Assembly (NCBI RefSeq): GCF_009826975.1
Contig: NZ_WUMO01000004.1
Span: 372,001 to 436,000 of the forward strand
Length of the DNA stretch: 64,000 nt
Direction: 5' to 3'
Origin: Flavobacterium sp. HBTb2-11-1
Lineage (GTDB): Bacteria > Bacteroidota > Bacteroidia > Flavobacteriales > Flavobacteriaceae
Numbering within the stretch: position 1 is the stretch's first letter; each line of letters starts with the position of its first letter. The position numbers were made by a program, and so were the translations under genes. The notes under the pieces were generated by a model that worked only from the letters and a program-made list of their open reading frames with translations, did not search any database and had not been told where the DNA came from. This document shows, piece by piece, positions 52,066 to 61,328 of this stretch.

Positions 52066-52248
52066 ATGTTTAACAATAAAAATTTAAGGATGAATCAAGA
52101 AATAGGATTTTCGTCGGGCCATAGTGGTCAAACAAATACAATGGAGTTTAGTGAGTCGCCATTTGCCTCTATTAAAAAAATGGATTTGGAGTTCACTAAC
52201 CTATGGAATGAGAAGGTACATTTTAGGGAAATTATATATATGACTTAG
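52066..52248 (+). CDS. Possible small protein (60 aa) or structured RNA behind dyad promoter copy 4
   Basis: A 60-residue open frame (an internal ATG at about 52090 gives MNQEIGFSS...), polar, with no known motif. The same bases can form nested stems: CCATAG (about 52120) with CTATGG (about 52202), and TTAGTGA with TCACTAA inside. Since copy 2 of the same promoter makes a noncoding RNA, this region could also be an RNA gene. I cannot decide between the two. Confidence 0.35.
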   Translation: MFNNKNLRMNQEIGFSSGHSGQTNTMEFSESPFASIKKMDLEFTNLWNEKVHFREIIYMT

Positions 52249-52371
52249 AGATTTTTCTCTAGTAGAGCAAGGGTGCTTTTAAACTTTTGTCCCGATAGAT
52301 CGGGATTGGGTTTCCCAGAAAAACCTTCGATTTCCTGAGATTCCCAAGAATTACAAAAAAAAAAAAATACC

Positions 52372-52875
52372 ATGCAAAACAATACACTAGAAAAATACAA
52401 AAAAGCGATTAGAAAAAAATACGAAATAGAAAAAGAAGGTAAATACTTTGATTACTTGTACAAGCCTTCTCGTGGAAAACTTCGTGATTTGTGCTGGCTA
52501 ATTTTCGAAAACAACCCAACAAAGGATGACTTGAACGTCTTCAGCAACCTATTGGGCTTAGATTTCGATCATAGTAAAAAGAATAAGTTTAAGGAGAAAA
52601 AGGATAAGTTCAGACCTATCGAAACTTTCTTCAAAGGAGAAACAGATCCGTCAAACATTGACGCTATAAACATGGCAGCTATTTTGGTTGATTTTGAACC
52701 ACGTCCTTTTAAAAAGTTCTACGAAATGTCTAAAACTGAAGAAATAAAACCAGTTAAACGGATTGAGAAAGCTAAAGCAGTTCTTGAAAAAAAGAAATCT
52801 GCTAAAAAGGAAAAGCATGAAAAGAAGTCTAAGAAAAGAAACTTCTTTCTAGATTTCAAAAGCATGTTCTTCTAG
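52372..52875 (+). CDS. Basic protein of unknown function (167 aa)
   Basis: A 167-residue soluble protein. The N-terminal part (about 1-110) is mixed, with YKPSRGKLRDLCWLIFENNP, and its C-terminal 45 residues are extremely rich in Lys and Glu (KAKAVLEKKKSAKKEKHEKK), ending FFLDFKSMFF. The basic tail suggests nucleic-acid or ribosome binding, but no known domain is recognised. It lies downstream of the fourth shared dyad promoter and upstream of an RNA-type exonuclease, so a role in RNA metabolism is a reasonable guess only. Confidence 0.7.
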   Translation: MQNNTLEKYKKAIRKKYEIEKEGKYFDYLYKPSRGKLRDLCWLIFENNPTKDDLNVFSNLLGLDFDHSKKNKFKEKKDKFRPIETFFKGETDPSNIDAINMAAILVDFEPRPFKKFYEMSKTEEIKPVKRIEKAKAVLEKKKSAKKEKHEKKSKKRNFFLDFKSMFF

Positions 52876-52879
52876 AGGT

Positions 52880-53000
52880 TTGCCGCACTCCCGATAGCTA
52901 TTGGGATAAAGGATTAAATAGATTATTTAAATCTGCTGAATCTGCGAGAGAAAAAATCTTCGCGTTCCTTTGCGTAAACCTTTGCGCTCTTTGCGGTTAA
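52880..53000. repeat. Dispersed repeats between the 167-aa gene and the exonuclease
   Basis: TCCCGATAGCTATTGGGA (about 52889-52906), then AATCTGCTGAATCTGCGAGAG, CTTTGCGTAAACCTTTGCGC and TTGCGGTTAA. These belong to the same CGCAAAG/ATCTGCG repeat groups as 40716-40990. No gene is supported. Confidence 0.6.
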
Positions 53001-53027
53001 ATAAAACAATTATTAAAAATTAAAAAA

Positions 53028-53573
53028 ATGAAAACAACAGATAAAATTATTATTATCGATTTAGAAGCCACATGTTGGCAAGGCGCAGTCCCGAGGGGAC
53101 AGCAGAATGAAATTATTGAAATCGGATTAGCAGTCTTAGATACTGAGACGGGAGAAATCTCTAAGAACAAGGGGATTCTGATAAAGCCACAACGTTCTCA
53201 TGTTAGTCCGTTTTGTACTGAACTCACCACTATTACTCAAGATTTACTGGATAAAAATGGAGTTTCTTTTGAAGAAGCTGTTGATTTGCTAATCGACGAA
53301 TACAATCCAGATTTGTACACTTGGGCAAGTTATGGGCAGTACGATTTGAATATGCTGACAAAACAGTGTAAATCGTTTGGTATTCCGTATCCGATGGGAG
53401 AGGAGCACATCAATGTAAAAGAACATTTTGCCGAGAAGTTTGGCTTGAAGAGGCCGACAGGAATGAATGGCGCTCTACAGTTGCTGAATATTCCATTGGA
53501 AGGAACACACCACCGCGGAATTGATGATGCTAAAAACATCGCTAAAATCTTGCATTGGTGTCTGAAAAACTAG
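53028..53573 (+). CDS. DEDDh 3'-5' exonuclease, Eri1/KapD-like
   Basis: A 181-residue exonuclease of the DnaQ/RNase T superfamily. The DEDD motif residues are D11 and E13 (IIIIDLEATCWQG), a middle Asp in WASYGQYDLNML near 108, and the HxxxxD of THHRGIDDAKNIAKIL near 160. The closest recognised pattern is the Eri1/KapD/3'hExo group, which trims structured RNAs such as histone mRNA stem-loops and rRNA. This makes RNA the likely substrate. It lies behind the 167-aa gene and may be in the dyad regulon. Confidence 0.87.
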   Translation: MKTTDKIIIIDLEATCWQGAVPRGQQNEIIEIGLAVLDTETGEISKNKGILIKPQRSHVSPFCTELTTITQDLLDKNGVSFEEAVDLLIDEYNPDLYTWASYGQYDLNMLTKQCKSFGIPYPMGEEHINVKEHFAEKFGLKRPTGMNGALQLLNIPLEGTHHRGIDDAKNIAKILHWCLKN

Positions 53574-53579
53574 AATGGT

Positions 53580-54494
53580 TTAAATCCACTCTCCAGCTGC
53601 ATTATAATCATCTGGAAGATAAGTGAGATATTGAACCATTCGCGGTTTTTCACCATTATTTGGTGTCGCACAATGCGGAAGCGCTTGATTCCAAATGATA
53701 AAATCTCCTGCTTGCCCGATAATTGGTTTCGACTGCAGTGTCTGCAAGGCTTTTTCTCTCGGATTCTCGTGAGGTTTAAGTTCGTCAAGCCACTGATTAA
53801 TTTGGTTATGAAAACCCGGAACACAATGAAAAGCGCCATCATTTGGTCCGCAATCGGTTAAATAAAGCAAGCCCTGAAGGCCAAAACTCAACGGCTTTTT
53901 CAAACTCATATCCCAATGAAGCGGACTTCCCAGAAAATTAAAATTCTCTGTTTCAGGCGGATTAAAACTTACCTTGTCAATCGTTTTGTAAATTTTAGTG
54001 GTTTTATAAAGCTGTTCATACGCTTTTTTTACCCTTGGAGAAAAACGGTTCCGATTTAAAGTTTCATGATCAGAAAAATTAAGCATAAGGCCTTTTAGAT
54101 CTTCATGGCTTTCGTACCAGCTTTCCTTTTTATTAGGATCCATTTTTAGATATTCCCAAATAGCTTTTTGAGTGTCTTCGCAGTCTTCTTTTGAGATAGC
54201 ATTTTTAACGATTACATAGCCATTTTGGTTCCAGAATTCTAGATCTTCTTCGGATAAAACATTGTCGGTTAAATCTTCGGGTTCAATTACTATATCACGT
54301 TTTCGGTTGTTGATCCAGATTTTAAAAGATTCATAATCTGGCTTTTCGAAATATAAAAATTGCAAAGCATCTTCCATACCAATACCTAGCTGATACAAGG
54401 TTTTGATTTCGTTGTTCCAGTTGGTTTGACCGAGATCAGCATTTTGAGGATCAACAGTGCGTTTCCATAATTGTTCAAGGGTATTCCAAGGCAT
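53580..54494 (-). CDS. PhyH family Fe(II)/2-oxoglutarate dioxygenase
   Basis: A 304-residue protein of the phytanoyl-CoA dioxygenase family. The iron-binding H-x-D is in GSPLHWDMSL near 193, and the distal His in GAFHCVPGFHNQ and the Arg region near 290 (KPRMVQYLTYLP) complete the double-stranded beta-helix core. Such enzymes hydroxylate small molecules with 2-oxoglutarate and oxygen; the substrate here is unknown. It is convergent with the exonuclease gene and stands alone. Confidence 0.85.
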   Translation of the reverse strand: MPWNTLEQLWKRTVDPQNADLGQTNWNNEIKTLYQLGIGMEDALQFLYFEKPDYESFKIWINNRKRDIVIEPEDLTDNVLSEEDLEFWNQNGYVIVKNAISKEDCEDTQKAIWEYLKMDPNKKESWYESHEDLKGLMLNFSDHETLNRNRFSPRVKKAYEQLYKTTKIYKTIDKVSFNPPETENFNFLGSPLHWDMSLKKPLSFGLQGLLYLTDCGPNDGAFHCVPGFHNQINQWLDELKPHENPREKALQTLQSKPIIGQAGDFIIWNQALPHCATPNNGEKPRMVQYLTYLPDDYNAAGEWI

Positions 54495-54580
54495 AGCTTT
54501 TTTGTTATAAAAGACAATAAGCTAAAATACAGGATTTATGGCTGGGTATTTAAAGTAAAAACACCTGTTTTCTGACACTA

Positions 54581-54612
54581 AAAAAGGCTGTCTCAATTGA
54601 GACAGCCTTTTC
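54581..54612 (-). terminator. Terminator downstream of the acyl-CoA ligase
   Basis: The stem AAAAGGCTGTCTC / GAGACAGCCTTTT encloses AATT and lies just after the stop codon of the minus-strand ligase gene. Confidence 0.87.
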
Positions 54613-54636
54613 GTTTGGTTATATTATTCTGATTTA

Positions 54637-56415
54637 TTAATTGTTTCCGTAGATTTTAGCGTAAAGATCTTTATAGATCTCTTTAATGATTTTACGTTTT
54701 AGTTTTAGAGTTGGAGTAAGCTGTCCGCCATCAATAGACCAAACATCTGGAGTAAGTTCAAAACGTTTTACTTGCTCCCAGTGTCCGAATTTTTTATTGA
54801 TGCTTTCCACTTCTTCATCAATGCGTTTAATTACTTCTGGATTTGCACTAATTTCTGCATCTGTATTTCCTAAAGTAATTTTGTGGATTTTTGCCCATTC
54901 TTTTACAAACTCAAAGTTTGGCTGAATAAAAGCTCCTGGCATTTTTTCACCTTCGCCAATAACCATAATCTGCTCAATAAAACGAGATTGTTTCATAGCG
55001 TTTTCGATCATTTGCGGCGCAATATATTTACCTCCTGAAGTTTTAAACATTTCTTTTTTACGATCTGTAATTTTTAAGAAACCTTCGCTGTCAATTTCTC
55101 CAATATCTCCTGTATGGAAATAACCGTCTATAACAGCTTCTGCAGTTTTCTCAGGATCTTTATAATAGCCCAACATTACGTTCGGACCTTTTAATAGAAT
55201 TTCTCCGTCTTCTGCAATTTTAACTTCAAGATTACGAATTGGTTTTCCGACAGTTCCAATTTTAAATCCTCTGTTTCTTTGATCGTTTACGGCAATTACA
55301 GGAGACGTTTCAGTTAAACCGTAACCTTCCATAACCGGAATTTCTGCCGCAGCAAAAACTCTTGTCAAACGTGGCTGTAGAGCAGCACTTCCAGAAACCA
55401 TCAAGTCTAAATTTCCGCCTAAACCTTCTTTCCACTTGCTGAAGATCAATTTACGGGCAATTTTTAACTGAAATTCATACCAAGCACCATTTGCTCCGTA
55501 TGGTTCGTATTTTAAACCTAAATCGATAGCCCAGAAGAATAGTTTTTTCTTGATTCCTGTCAATTCAGCTCCCTTGGCATAAATTTTATCGTAAACTTTC
55601 TCTAAAAGTCTCGGTACAGCTGTAATTACAGTTGGACGAACTTCTTTTAAGTTATCACTGATTTTGTCAATAGATTCTCCAAAATAAACCGATACACCAT
55701 AATATTGATAGATGTACAAAATCATTCTTTCAAAAATATGGCAAATAGGCAAGAAGCTTAATGCAGTGCTTTTTCCTGGATCAAACGGAATTCTTGGCGA
55801 GCTGTCTAAAACATTCGACACAATATTTTTGTGCGAAAGCATAACTCCTTTTGGTCTTCCTGTGGTTCCAGAAGTATAAATAATTGTGGCTAAATCGTCA
55901 GTCTTAATACTGTCTTTTCTGGTTTCAACTTCGCTTTGATTGCTATTGTCTTCACCTAAAATCAATAAATCTGACCAATGTTTGCATCCCGCAATTTCAT
56001 TAAAAGAATAAACCTCTTTTAAAGAAGGTACGTTGGCTTTTATTGCATTTACTTTCTGTAAAACTTCTTCATCAGAAACAAAGCAATAGATACTGCCGCT
56101 GTGGTTTAAAATATATTCGTAATCTTCTTCTGCAATTGTTGGATAAATAGGAACATTCTGCGCACCAGTCTGCAAAATACCAATATCCATTATATTCCAC
56201 TCGGTACGGTTATTTGAACTAATTAAAGCAATTTTATCATCTTTCTGAACGCCCATACGCAATAATGCTCTCGAAATAGCATTTGCTTTTGCAATATATT
56301 CCTCGCTAGATGTTTTTTCCCAGACTCCATTTTTTTTGGTTGCAAGAGCAACTGGAAGATTGTAAGTTTCTTGTTGATAATAGGGAAAATCAAAAAGGCG
56401 TGTGATTGAAACCAT
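54637..56415 (-). CDS. Long-chain fatty acid-CoA ligase (AMP-dependent)
   Basis: A 592-residue adenylate-forming enzyme of the FadD15/long-chain acyl-CoA synthetase kind. The P-loop IIYTSGTTGRPKGVMLSH is near 175, GYGLTETSP near 350 is the A5 motif, and HTGDIGEIDSEGFLKITDR near 440 holds the A7/A8 residues. The FKTSGGKYIAP segment near 470 and the lysine near the C-terminus complete the active site. It activates fatty acids for degradation or lipid synthesis. It is monocistronic. Confidence 0.92.
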   Translation of the reverse strand: MVSITRLFDFPYYQQETYNLPVALATKKNGVWEKTSSEEYIAKANAISRALLRMGVQKDDKIALISSNNRTEWNIMDIGILQTGAQNVPIYPTIAEEDYEYILNHSGSIYCFVSDEEVLQKVNAIKANVPSLKEVYSFNEIAGCKHWSDLLILGEDNSNQSEVETRKDSIKTDDLATIIYTSGTTGRPKGVMLSHKNIVSNVLDSSPRIPFDPGKSTALSFLPICHIFERMILYIYQYYGVSVYFGESIDKISDNLKEVRPTVITAVPRLLEKVYDKIYAKGAELTGIKKKLFFWAIDLGLKYEPYGANGAWYEFQLKIARKLIFSKWKEGLGGNLDLMVSGSAALQPRLTRVFAAAEIPVMEGYGLTETSPVIAVNDQRNRGFKIGTVGKPIRNLEVKIAEDGEILLKGPNVMLGYYKDPEKTAEAVIDGYFHTGDIGEIDSEGFLKITDRKKEMFKTSGGKYIAPQMIENAMKQSRFIEQIMVIGEGEKMPGAFIQPNFEFVKEWAKIHKITLGNTDAEISANPEVIKRIDEEVESINKKFGHWEQVKRFELTPDVWSIDGGQLTPTLKLKRKIIKEIYKDLYAKIYGNN

Positions 56416-56593
56416 GTTTAATATATTGAATTTGATTGCAAATTAAATAAAATTTAGGTATGATTTTTTATTTAATGAAATTTTATGGGAAAATTTATAG
56501 AGACTATTAAAAATCAACGAAAACGTTTTCTTTTTGATAGGAAATTTTGTCAAAAATGAAGAAATATTTAATGGGAAGGTGTCTTTTTTTTAT

Positions 56594-57028
56594 TTACTGA
56601 ACGTTGTAATCTTCATATTCTTTTACTCTTTCTCCCATTAAAAACATTTTTTTCTTGGCAAAATGAATAGAAAATTGAGAATAATACCATTCTTCGCTAT
56701 CATTTGGTCTGTACCAGAAAGTATAAGAGGCGCTATTGAATCCTTCTTTGAAAACAGGAACGCCTTCTTCTGTGCATTCTATTCCCCAATTGATTTTTTG
56801 TTTGCTTAAATCTTCGGCTTGAATAAAACCTGTGCCATCTGGATTTAAAACTGTAATAGGCTGTTTTTGATTTAGAGGAGCATAAGTTCCCGGAACTGGA
56901 TATCCGATAGTCGTAGTAATATAACGTTCCTTAGAATTGTGGGTAATTTGATCTACGTGAACTTGTGAATGTGAAGTGGTAACAGCAAAGAATAAGCTGA
57001 AAACAAAAAGTAATTTTAAAAATTTCAT
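56594..57028 (-). CDS. Small secreted protein (144 aa), unknown function
   Basis: A 144-residue exported protein with a signal peptide (KFLKLLFVFSLFFAVTTSHSQ). The mature part is beta-rich with many aromatic residues (SASYTFWYRPNDSEEWYYSQ near 100). I do not recognise a family; no lipobox or catalytic residues are visible. It may be periplasmic or exported. It stands alone between the ligase and purL genes. Confidence 0.7.
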   Translation of the reverse strand: MKFLKLLFVFSLFFAVTTSHSQVHVDQITHNSKERYITTTIGYPVPGTYAPLNQKQPITVLNPDGTGFIQAEDLSKQKINWGIECTEEGVPVFKEGFNSASYTFWYRPNDSEEWYYSQFSIHFAKKKMFLMGERVKEYEDYNVQ

Positions 57029-57240
57029 TCTATGTAGGTTTAAGTGTTTTTGGGCTGAAAAAATCGGGTGGCTGATTTTTTTCTGGGCGAATATAATCCA
57101 TTTTTTTTATAGAATGGAGGCTTAAAAATACAAGAATGAAACTATTTGTTTTAGGTAAGTTTTTACTCCGTAGAAAACTGATTTTCGAGTAACTTTTCTT
57201 TAAAATCTGTAGTCTGTGATAATCTTTTTAATCTGTGACA

Positions 57241-57275
57241 AAAAAAAACGCCCGATAAAGTTCGGGCGTTTCTGG
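57241..57275 (-). terminator. Terminator of purL
   Basis: The stem AAAACGCCCGA / TCGGGCGTTT encloses TAAAGT; A- and T-rich flanks support a terminator on the minus strand. The rest of 57029-57240 holds no gene. Confidence 0.87.
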
Positions 57276-57288
57276 TAAAAATATATTT

Positions 57289-60200
57289 TTAGTTTTTCTC
57301 AATCCATTTTCTGGCATTAACAAAAGCTTCGTGCCAAGGTGTAACCTCGTCATTTCTATCTTTTGGATAATGCGCCCAGTTCCATTGGAAAGTAGAGCGC
57401 TCAATGTGAGGCATCATTACTAAGTGTCTTCCTGTTTTATCACACATCATAGCTGTGTTGTAATCAGAACCATTAGGGTTTGCAGGATAACCTTCGTAAG
57501 CATATTTAGAAACAATGTTATAGTTTTCTTCTGCTAAAGGCAATTTGAATTTACCTTCTCCGTGAGAAACCCAAACACCTAAAGTACTTCCAGCAAGAGT
57601 CGACAACATAACCGAATTGTTTTCTTGAACTGTTACAGAAGTAAAGATACTTTCGTGTTTCTGGCTCTCGTTATGAAGCATTTTTCCGTGAACTTCGTGC
57701 TCTGGATTAATTACTTCTAATTCCATGAACAACTGACATCCGTTACAGATTCCGACAGATAAAGTGTCTTCTCTTTTGAAGAAATTATCTAAAGCTGTTT
57801 TTGCTTTTTCGTTGTATAAGAAAGCTCCAGCCCAACCTTTAGCAGAACCTAAAACGTCAGAATTAGAGAATCCTCCAACTGCTCCAATAAATTGAATATC
57901 TTCAAGCGTTTCACGCCCAGAAATTAAATCCGTCATGTGAACGTCTTTTACGTCAAAACCTGCCAAGTACATAGCATTTGCCATTTCACGCTCAGAATTA
58001 CTTCCTTTTTCACGAATAATTGCTGCTTTTGGTCTTGGTTTAGAATTGTCGATTTCTGGTTTCTTTCCTGTGAAATGTGCAGGGAAAGTATAATTTAAAA
58101 CCTGATTTTTATAGTTTTCAAAACGTGCTTGAGCTCTTCCGTTTTTAGATTGTTTTTGATCTAATAAATAAGAAGTTTCAAACCAAACATCTCTATAAGT
58201 TGGGATATCCAATTTCCAATTTCCAACTTCTAAAGTAGCTGTAGAAGTTACAGAACCGATTTTGAAGAATTCGATATTGTTAGCTTTCAATTTAGCTTCA
58301 ACAGTTGCATCAGATTTAGCTTGGAAAACGATTCCGATGTTTTCTGCGAAAAGGATTTTCAATAAGTCTTTTTCTGCGAAAGCGCTGAAATCAATTTTAG
58401 CTCCCAAATTCACATCAGCAAAACACAATTCTAATAAAGTTGTGATTAAACCACCGCTTCCGATATCGTGACCTGCTAAAATTTGGCTTTCGCCGATTAA
58501 TTCCTGAACTGTATTAAATGCATTTTTGAAGAAAGAAGCATCTTTAATGGTACAAGTTTCGTTTCCGATTGCATTTCTTATTTGTGCAAAAGAAGAACCT
58601 CCCAATTTGAAATCGTCCTGAGACAAATTGATGTAATAGATTGAATCTCCGTTTTTCTGTAAAACTGGCTCAACCACTTTTCTGATATTGGTACAGTTTC
58701 CAGCAGCTGAAATAATAACCGTTCCTGGAGCAATTACTTCATCATTTGGATATTTTTGTTTCATTGAAAGCGAATCTTTTCCTGTCGGAATATTGATTCC
58801 CAATTCAATTGCAAAATCTGAACATCCTTGTACAGCTTCGTATAAACGAGCATCTTCGCCTTCGTTTTTACAAGCCCACATCCAGTTTGCCGATAAAGAA
58901 ACTCCTTTTAGCTGATCTTTGATCGGAGCCCATATAATGTTTGACAACGATTCTGCGATAGCATTTCTAGATCCAGCAACTGGATCAATTAAAGCCGCAA
59001 TAGGAGCGTGCCCGATAGAAGTTGCAATTCCTTCTTTTCCTAAATAATCCAGAGCCATAACTCCAACATTATTCAATGGCAATTGTAACGGACCTGCATT
59101 CTGCTGTTTCGCCACTTTTCCTCCAACACAACGGTCAACTTTATTTGTTAACCAGTCTTTTGAAGCAACAGCTTCTAAACGTAAAACGTCTTTTAAATAG
59201 GTTTCGAAATCTGCTGCATTGTAAGCAACGTCAGCATATTTTCTGTCAACTGTAGTATCAGTCATAACCGTTTTTGGAGAACTTCCAAAGAAATCTTCTA
59301 AAGCATAATCCATCGGTTTTGAACCGTTAGTTTTTGATTGGAAAGTAAAACGGTGATCTCCCGTTACATCTCCAACTTCGTACATTGGCGAACGCTCTCT
59401 GTCGGCAATTCTTTGCAACGTATCGATATCTTTTTGACCAATAACCAATCCCATTCTTTCTTGAGATTCGTTACCGATAATTTCTTTTGCAGAAAGAGTA
59501 GGGTCTCCAACAGGTAATTTATCTAAATCGATCAAACCTCCAGTTTCTTCCACTAATTCAGAAAGACAGTTTAAGTGTCCTCCAGCTCCATGATCGTGAA
59601 TAGAAACAATTGGGTTATTATCGCTTTCTACCAAACCACGAATCGCGTTTGCAGCACGTTTTTGCATTTCAGGGTTAGAACGCTGAATGGCATTTAACTC
59701 AATTCCTGAACCGAAAGCTCCAGTATCTGCAGAAGAAACTGCAGCACCACCCATTCCGATTCTATAGTTTTCACCTCCAAGAATTACGATTTTATCGCCT
59801 TCTTTTGGTTTGTGTTTGATAGATTGATCTAATTTTCCGTAACCAATTCCACCTGCTTGCATGATTACTTTATCGTAACCAATTTTTCTGTTTTCTTCTT
59901 CGTGTTCAAAAGTTAAGACAGAACCTGTAATAAGCGGCTGACCGAATTTATTTCCAAAATCAGAAGCTCCGTTTGAAGCTTTGATCAAGATATCCATTGG
60001 TGTTTGGTACAACCATTTTCTTTCTTCAACTGCATTTTCCCATTTTCTATCATCGTTCAAACGAGAATATGAAGTCATGTAAACTGCAGTTCCAGCTAAT
60101 GGCAATGATCCTTGACCTCCAGCTAAACGGTCACGAATTTCACCTCCAGAACCTGTTGCAGCTCCGTTGAAAGGCTCAACTGTGGTTGGGAAATTGTGTG

Positions 60201-60942
60201 TTTCTGCTTTTAGTGAGATTACAGAATCAAATTCTTTTATTTCGTAAAAATCAGGTTTATCAGCCGATTTTGGTGCAAATTGTTGCACTTTTGGCCCTTT
60301 TACAAAAGCAACGTTGTCTTTGTAAGCAGAAACAATATCGTTAGGGTTTTCCTGAGATGTTTTTTTGATTAATTTGAAAAGAGAAGTTTCTTTTTCTTCA
60401 CCATCGATCACAAATGTTCCGTTGAAAATTTTGTGACGGCAGTGCTCTGAGTTGGCTTGAGAGAAAGCAAAAATCTCAGAATCAGTTAATTTTCTTCCTA
60501 GTTTAGTCGAAAGATTGTTTAAGTATTCTACTTCTTCTTCGCTTAAAGCTAAACCTTCAACTTTGTTGTAAGCAGCAATATCATCAATTTCTAGAATTGG
60601 TTCTGGCTGAATGTTGATAGTGAAGATTTCTTGATCTAATTCGTTGAATTTTTGAGAAAGCATTGGATCAAAATCAGTAAAATCTTCCGTTGCAGGATGA
60701 AATTCCTCGATTCTGATAATGCCAGAAATACCCATGTTTTGAGTAATTTCTACAGCATTTGTACTCCAAGGTGTAATCATGGTTGCGCGAGGCCCAACAA
60801 AGAAACCTGTCAATGCAGATTTTTCGATCTTACTCGCATCGGCAAAAAGCCAGTTTAATTTTGAAATGTCTTGAGCTGAAATTTCGTTTTGCGTTTGTAC
60901 GGCAAAAACAGTTTTGCTTTGGTTTTCAAAGAAATGGATCAT
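57289..60942 (-). CDS. purL: Phosphoribosylformylglycinamidine synthase (large single-chain PurL)
   Basis: A 1217-residue single-chain FGAM synthase, which makes FGAM from FGAR, glutamine and ATP in purine synthesis. The N-terminal PurS-like domain, two PurL halves ([11 protein letters not shown] near 165, [17 protein letters not shown] near 262, [13 protein letters not shown] near 820) and the C-terminal glutaminase with its catalytic cysteine in [13 protein letters not shown] near 1070 are present. This large form is common to Gammaproteobacteria and Bacteroidota. Its promoter and terminator indicate a monocistronic unit. Confidence 0.95.
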   Translation of the reverse strand: MIHFFENQSKTVFAVQTQNEISAQDISKLNWLFADASKIEKSALTGFFVGPRATMITPWSTNAVEITQNMGISGIIRIEEFHPATEDFTDFDPMLSQKFNELDQEIFTINIQPEPILEIDDIAAYNKVEGLALSEEEVEYLNNLSTKLGRKLTDSEIFAFSQANSEHCRHKIFNGTFVIDGEEKETSLFKLIKKTSQENPNDIVSAYKDNVAFVKGPKVQQFAPKSADKPDFYEIKEFDSVISLKAETHNFPTTVEPFNGAATGSGGEIRDRLAGGQGSLPLAGTAVYMTSYSRLNDDRKWENAVEERKWLYQTPMDILIKASNGASDFGNKFGQPLITGSVLTFEHEEENRKIGYDKVIMQAGGIGYGKLDQSIKHKPKEGDKIVILGGENYRIGMGGAAVSSADTGAFGSGIELNAIQRSNPEMQKRAANAIRGLVESDNNPIVSIHDHGAGGHLNCLSELVEETGGLIDLDKLPVGDPTLSAKEIIGNESQERMGLVIGQKDIDTLQRIADRERSPMYEVGDVTGDHRFTFQSKTNGSKPMDYALEDFFGSSPKTVMTDTTVDRKYADVAYNAADFETYLKDVLRLEAVASKDWLTNKVDRCVGGKVAKQQNAGPLQLPLNNVGVMALDYLGKEGIATSIGHAPIAALIDPVAGSRNAIAESLSNIIWAPIKDQLKGVSLSANWMWACKNEGEDARLYEAVQGCSDFAIELGINIPTGKDSLSMKQKYPNDEVIAPGTVIISAAGNCTNIRKVVEPVLQKNGDSIYYINLSQDDFKLGGSSFAQIRNAIGNETCTIKDASFFKNAFNTVQELIGESQILAGHDIGSGGLITTLLELCFADVNLGAKIDFSAFAEKDLLKILFAENIGIVFQAKSDATVEAKLKANNIEFFKIGSVTSTATLEVGNWKLDIPTYRDVWFETSYLLDQKQSKNGRAQARFENYKNQVLNYTFPAHFTGKKPEIDNSKPRPKAAIIREKGSNSEREMANAMYLAGFDVKDVHMTDLISGRETLEDIQFIGAVGGFSNSDVLGSAKGWAGAFLYNEKAKTALDNFFKREDTLSVGICNGCQLFMELEVINPEHEVHGKMLHNESQKHESIFTSVTVQENNSVMLSTLAGSTLGVWVSHGEGKFKLPLAEENYNIVSKYAYEGYPANPNGSDYNTAMMCDKTGRHLVMMPHIERSTFQWNWAHYPKDRNDEVTPWHEAFVNARKWIEKN

Positions 60943-61281
60943 TTGTGTAGTTTGTTGTATTGAGCTGCAAATTTAATGTAAATAAATAGTAAGCGCAAAT
61001 TTGAAAACCATCTCTTTTCAAAAAAAATGAAATTGCTTTTTTCTTGCATTTTTTCTACCAAAAAGACGCAATATCAAGAGGTTTCGGTCTTTCGAGAAAT
61101 TTAATGTTTTAGTAAAATTTCTTTTTTGATATGTTCTGTAATATTAAACTTTTAGAAAGGAAAAAATCAAAAATAAATCGGCACAATTTTGAAGTTTGCA
61201 ATTGCGCAGATTTGCAAAATTTACGAAATGCAGAAAGTGATGAAAAATACGTTTCTAAAGAAAAATCTTTCATAGGTTATG
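60943..61281. other. Intergenic region upstream of purL with its promoter
   Basis: The minus-strand promoter of purL lies at 60968-60998. The rest, up to 61281, is AT-rich. The open frame read from 61131 runs into the terminator hairpin and has no recognisable features; I see no gene in this stretch. Confidence 0.5.
60968..60998 (-). promoter_or_regulatory. Promoter of purL
   Basis: On the minus strand, TAAATTTG (60968-60975) is preceded by a 20-base spacer and TTG (60996-60998). This is a full match to TTG-N20-TAnnTTTG, 25 bases before the purL ATG. No purine riboswitch is visible in the short leader. Confidence 0.72.
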
Positions 61282-61308
61282 AAAAAAGCGGCAATTTGCC
61301 GCTTTTTT
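61282..61308 (-). terminator. Terminator downstream of the endonuclease gene
   Basis: The stem AAAAAAGCGGCAA / TTGCCGCTTTTTT is compact, with almost no loop, and has A/T tracts on both sides. It lies just after the minus-strand stop at 61329. Confidence 0.87.
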
Positions 61309-61328
61309 GGTTGATGAAAATCTAATTT

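Noticed and set aside
61131..61325. 64-codon frame before the endonuclease terminator
   Set aside because: Its end is formed by the terminator hairpin, and neither promoter nor protein motif is visible.
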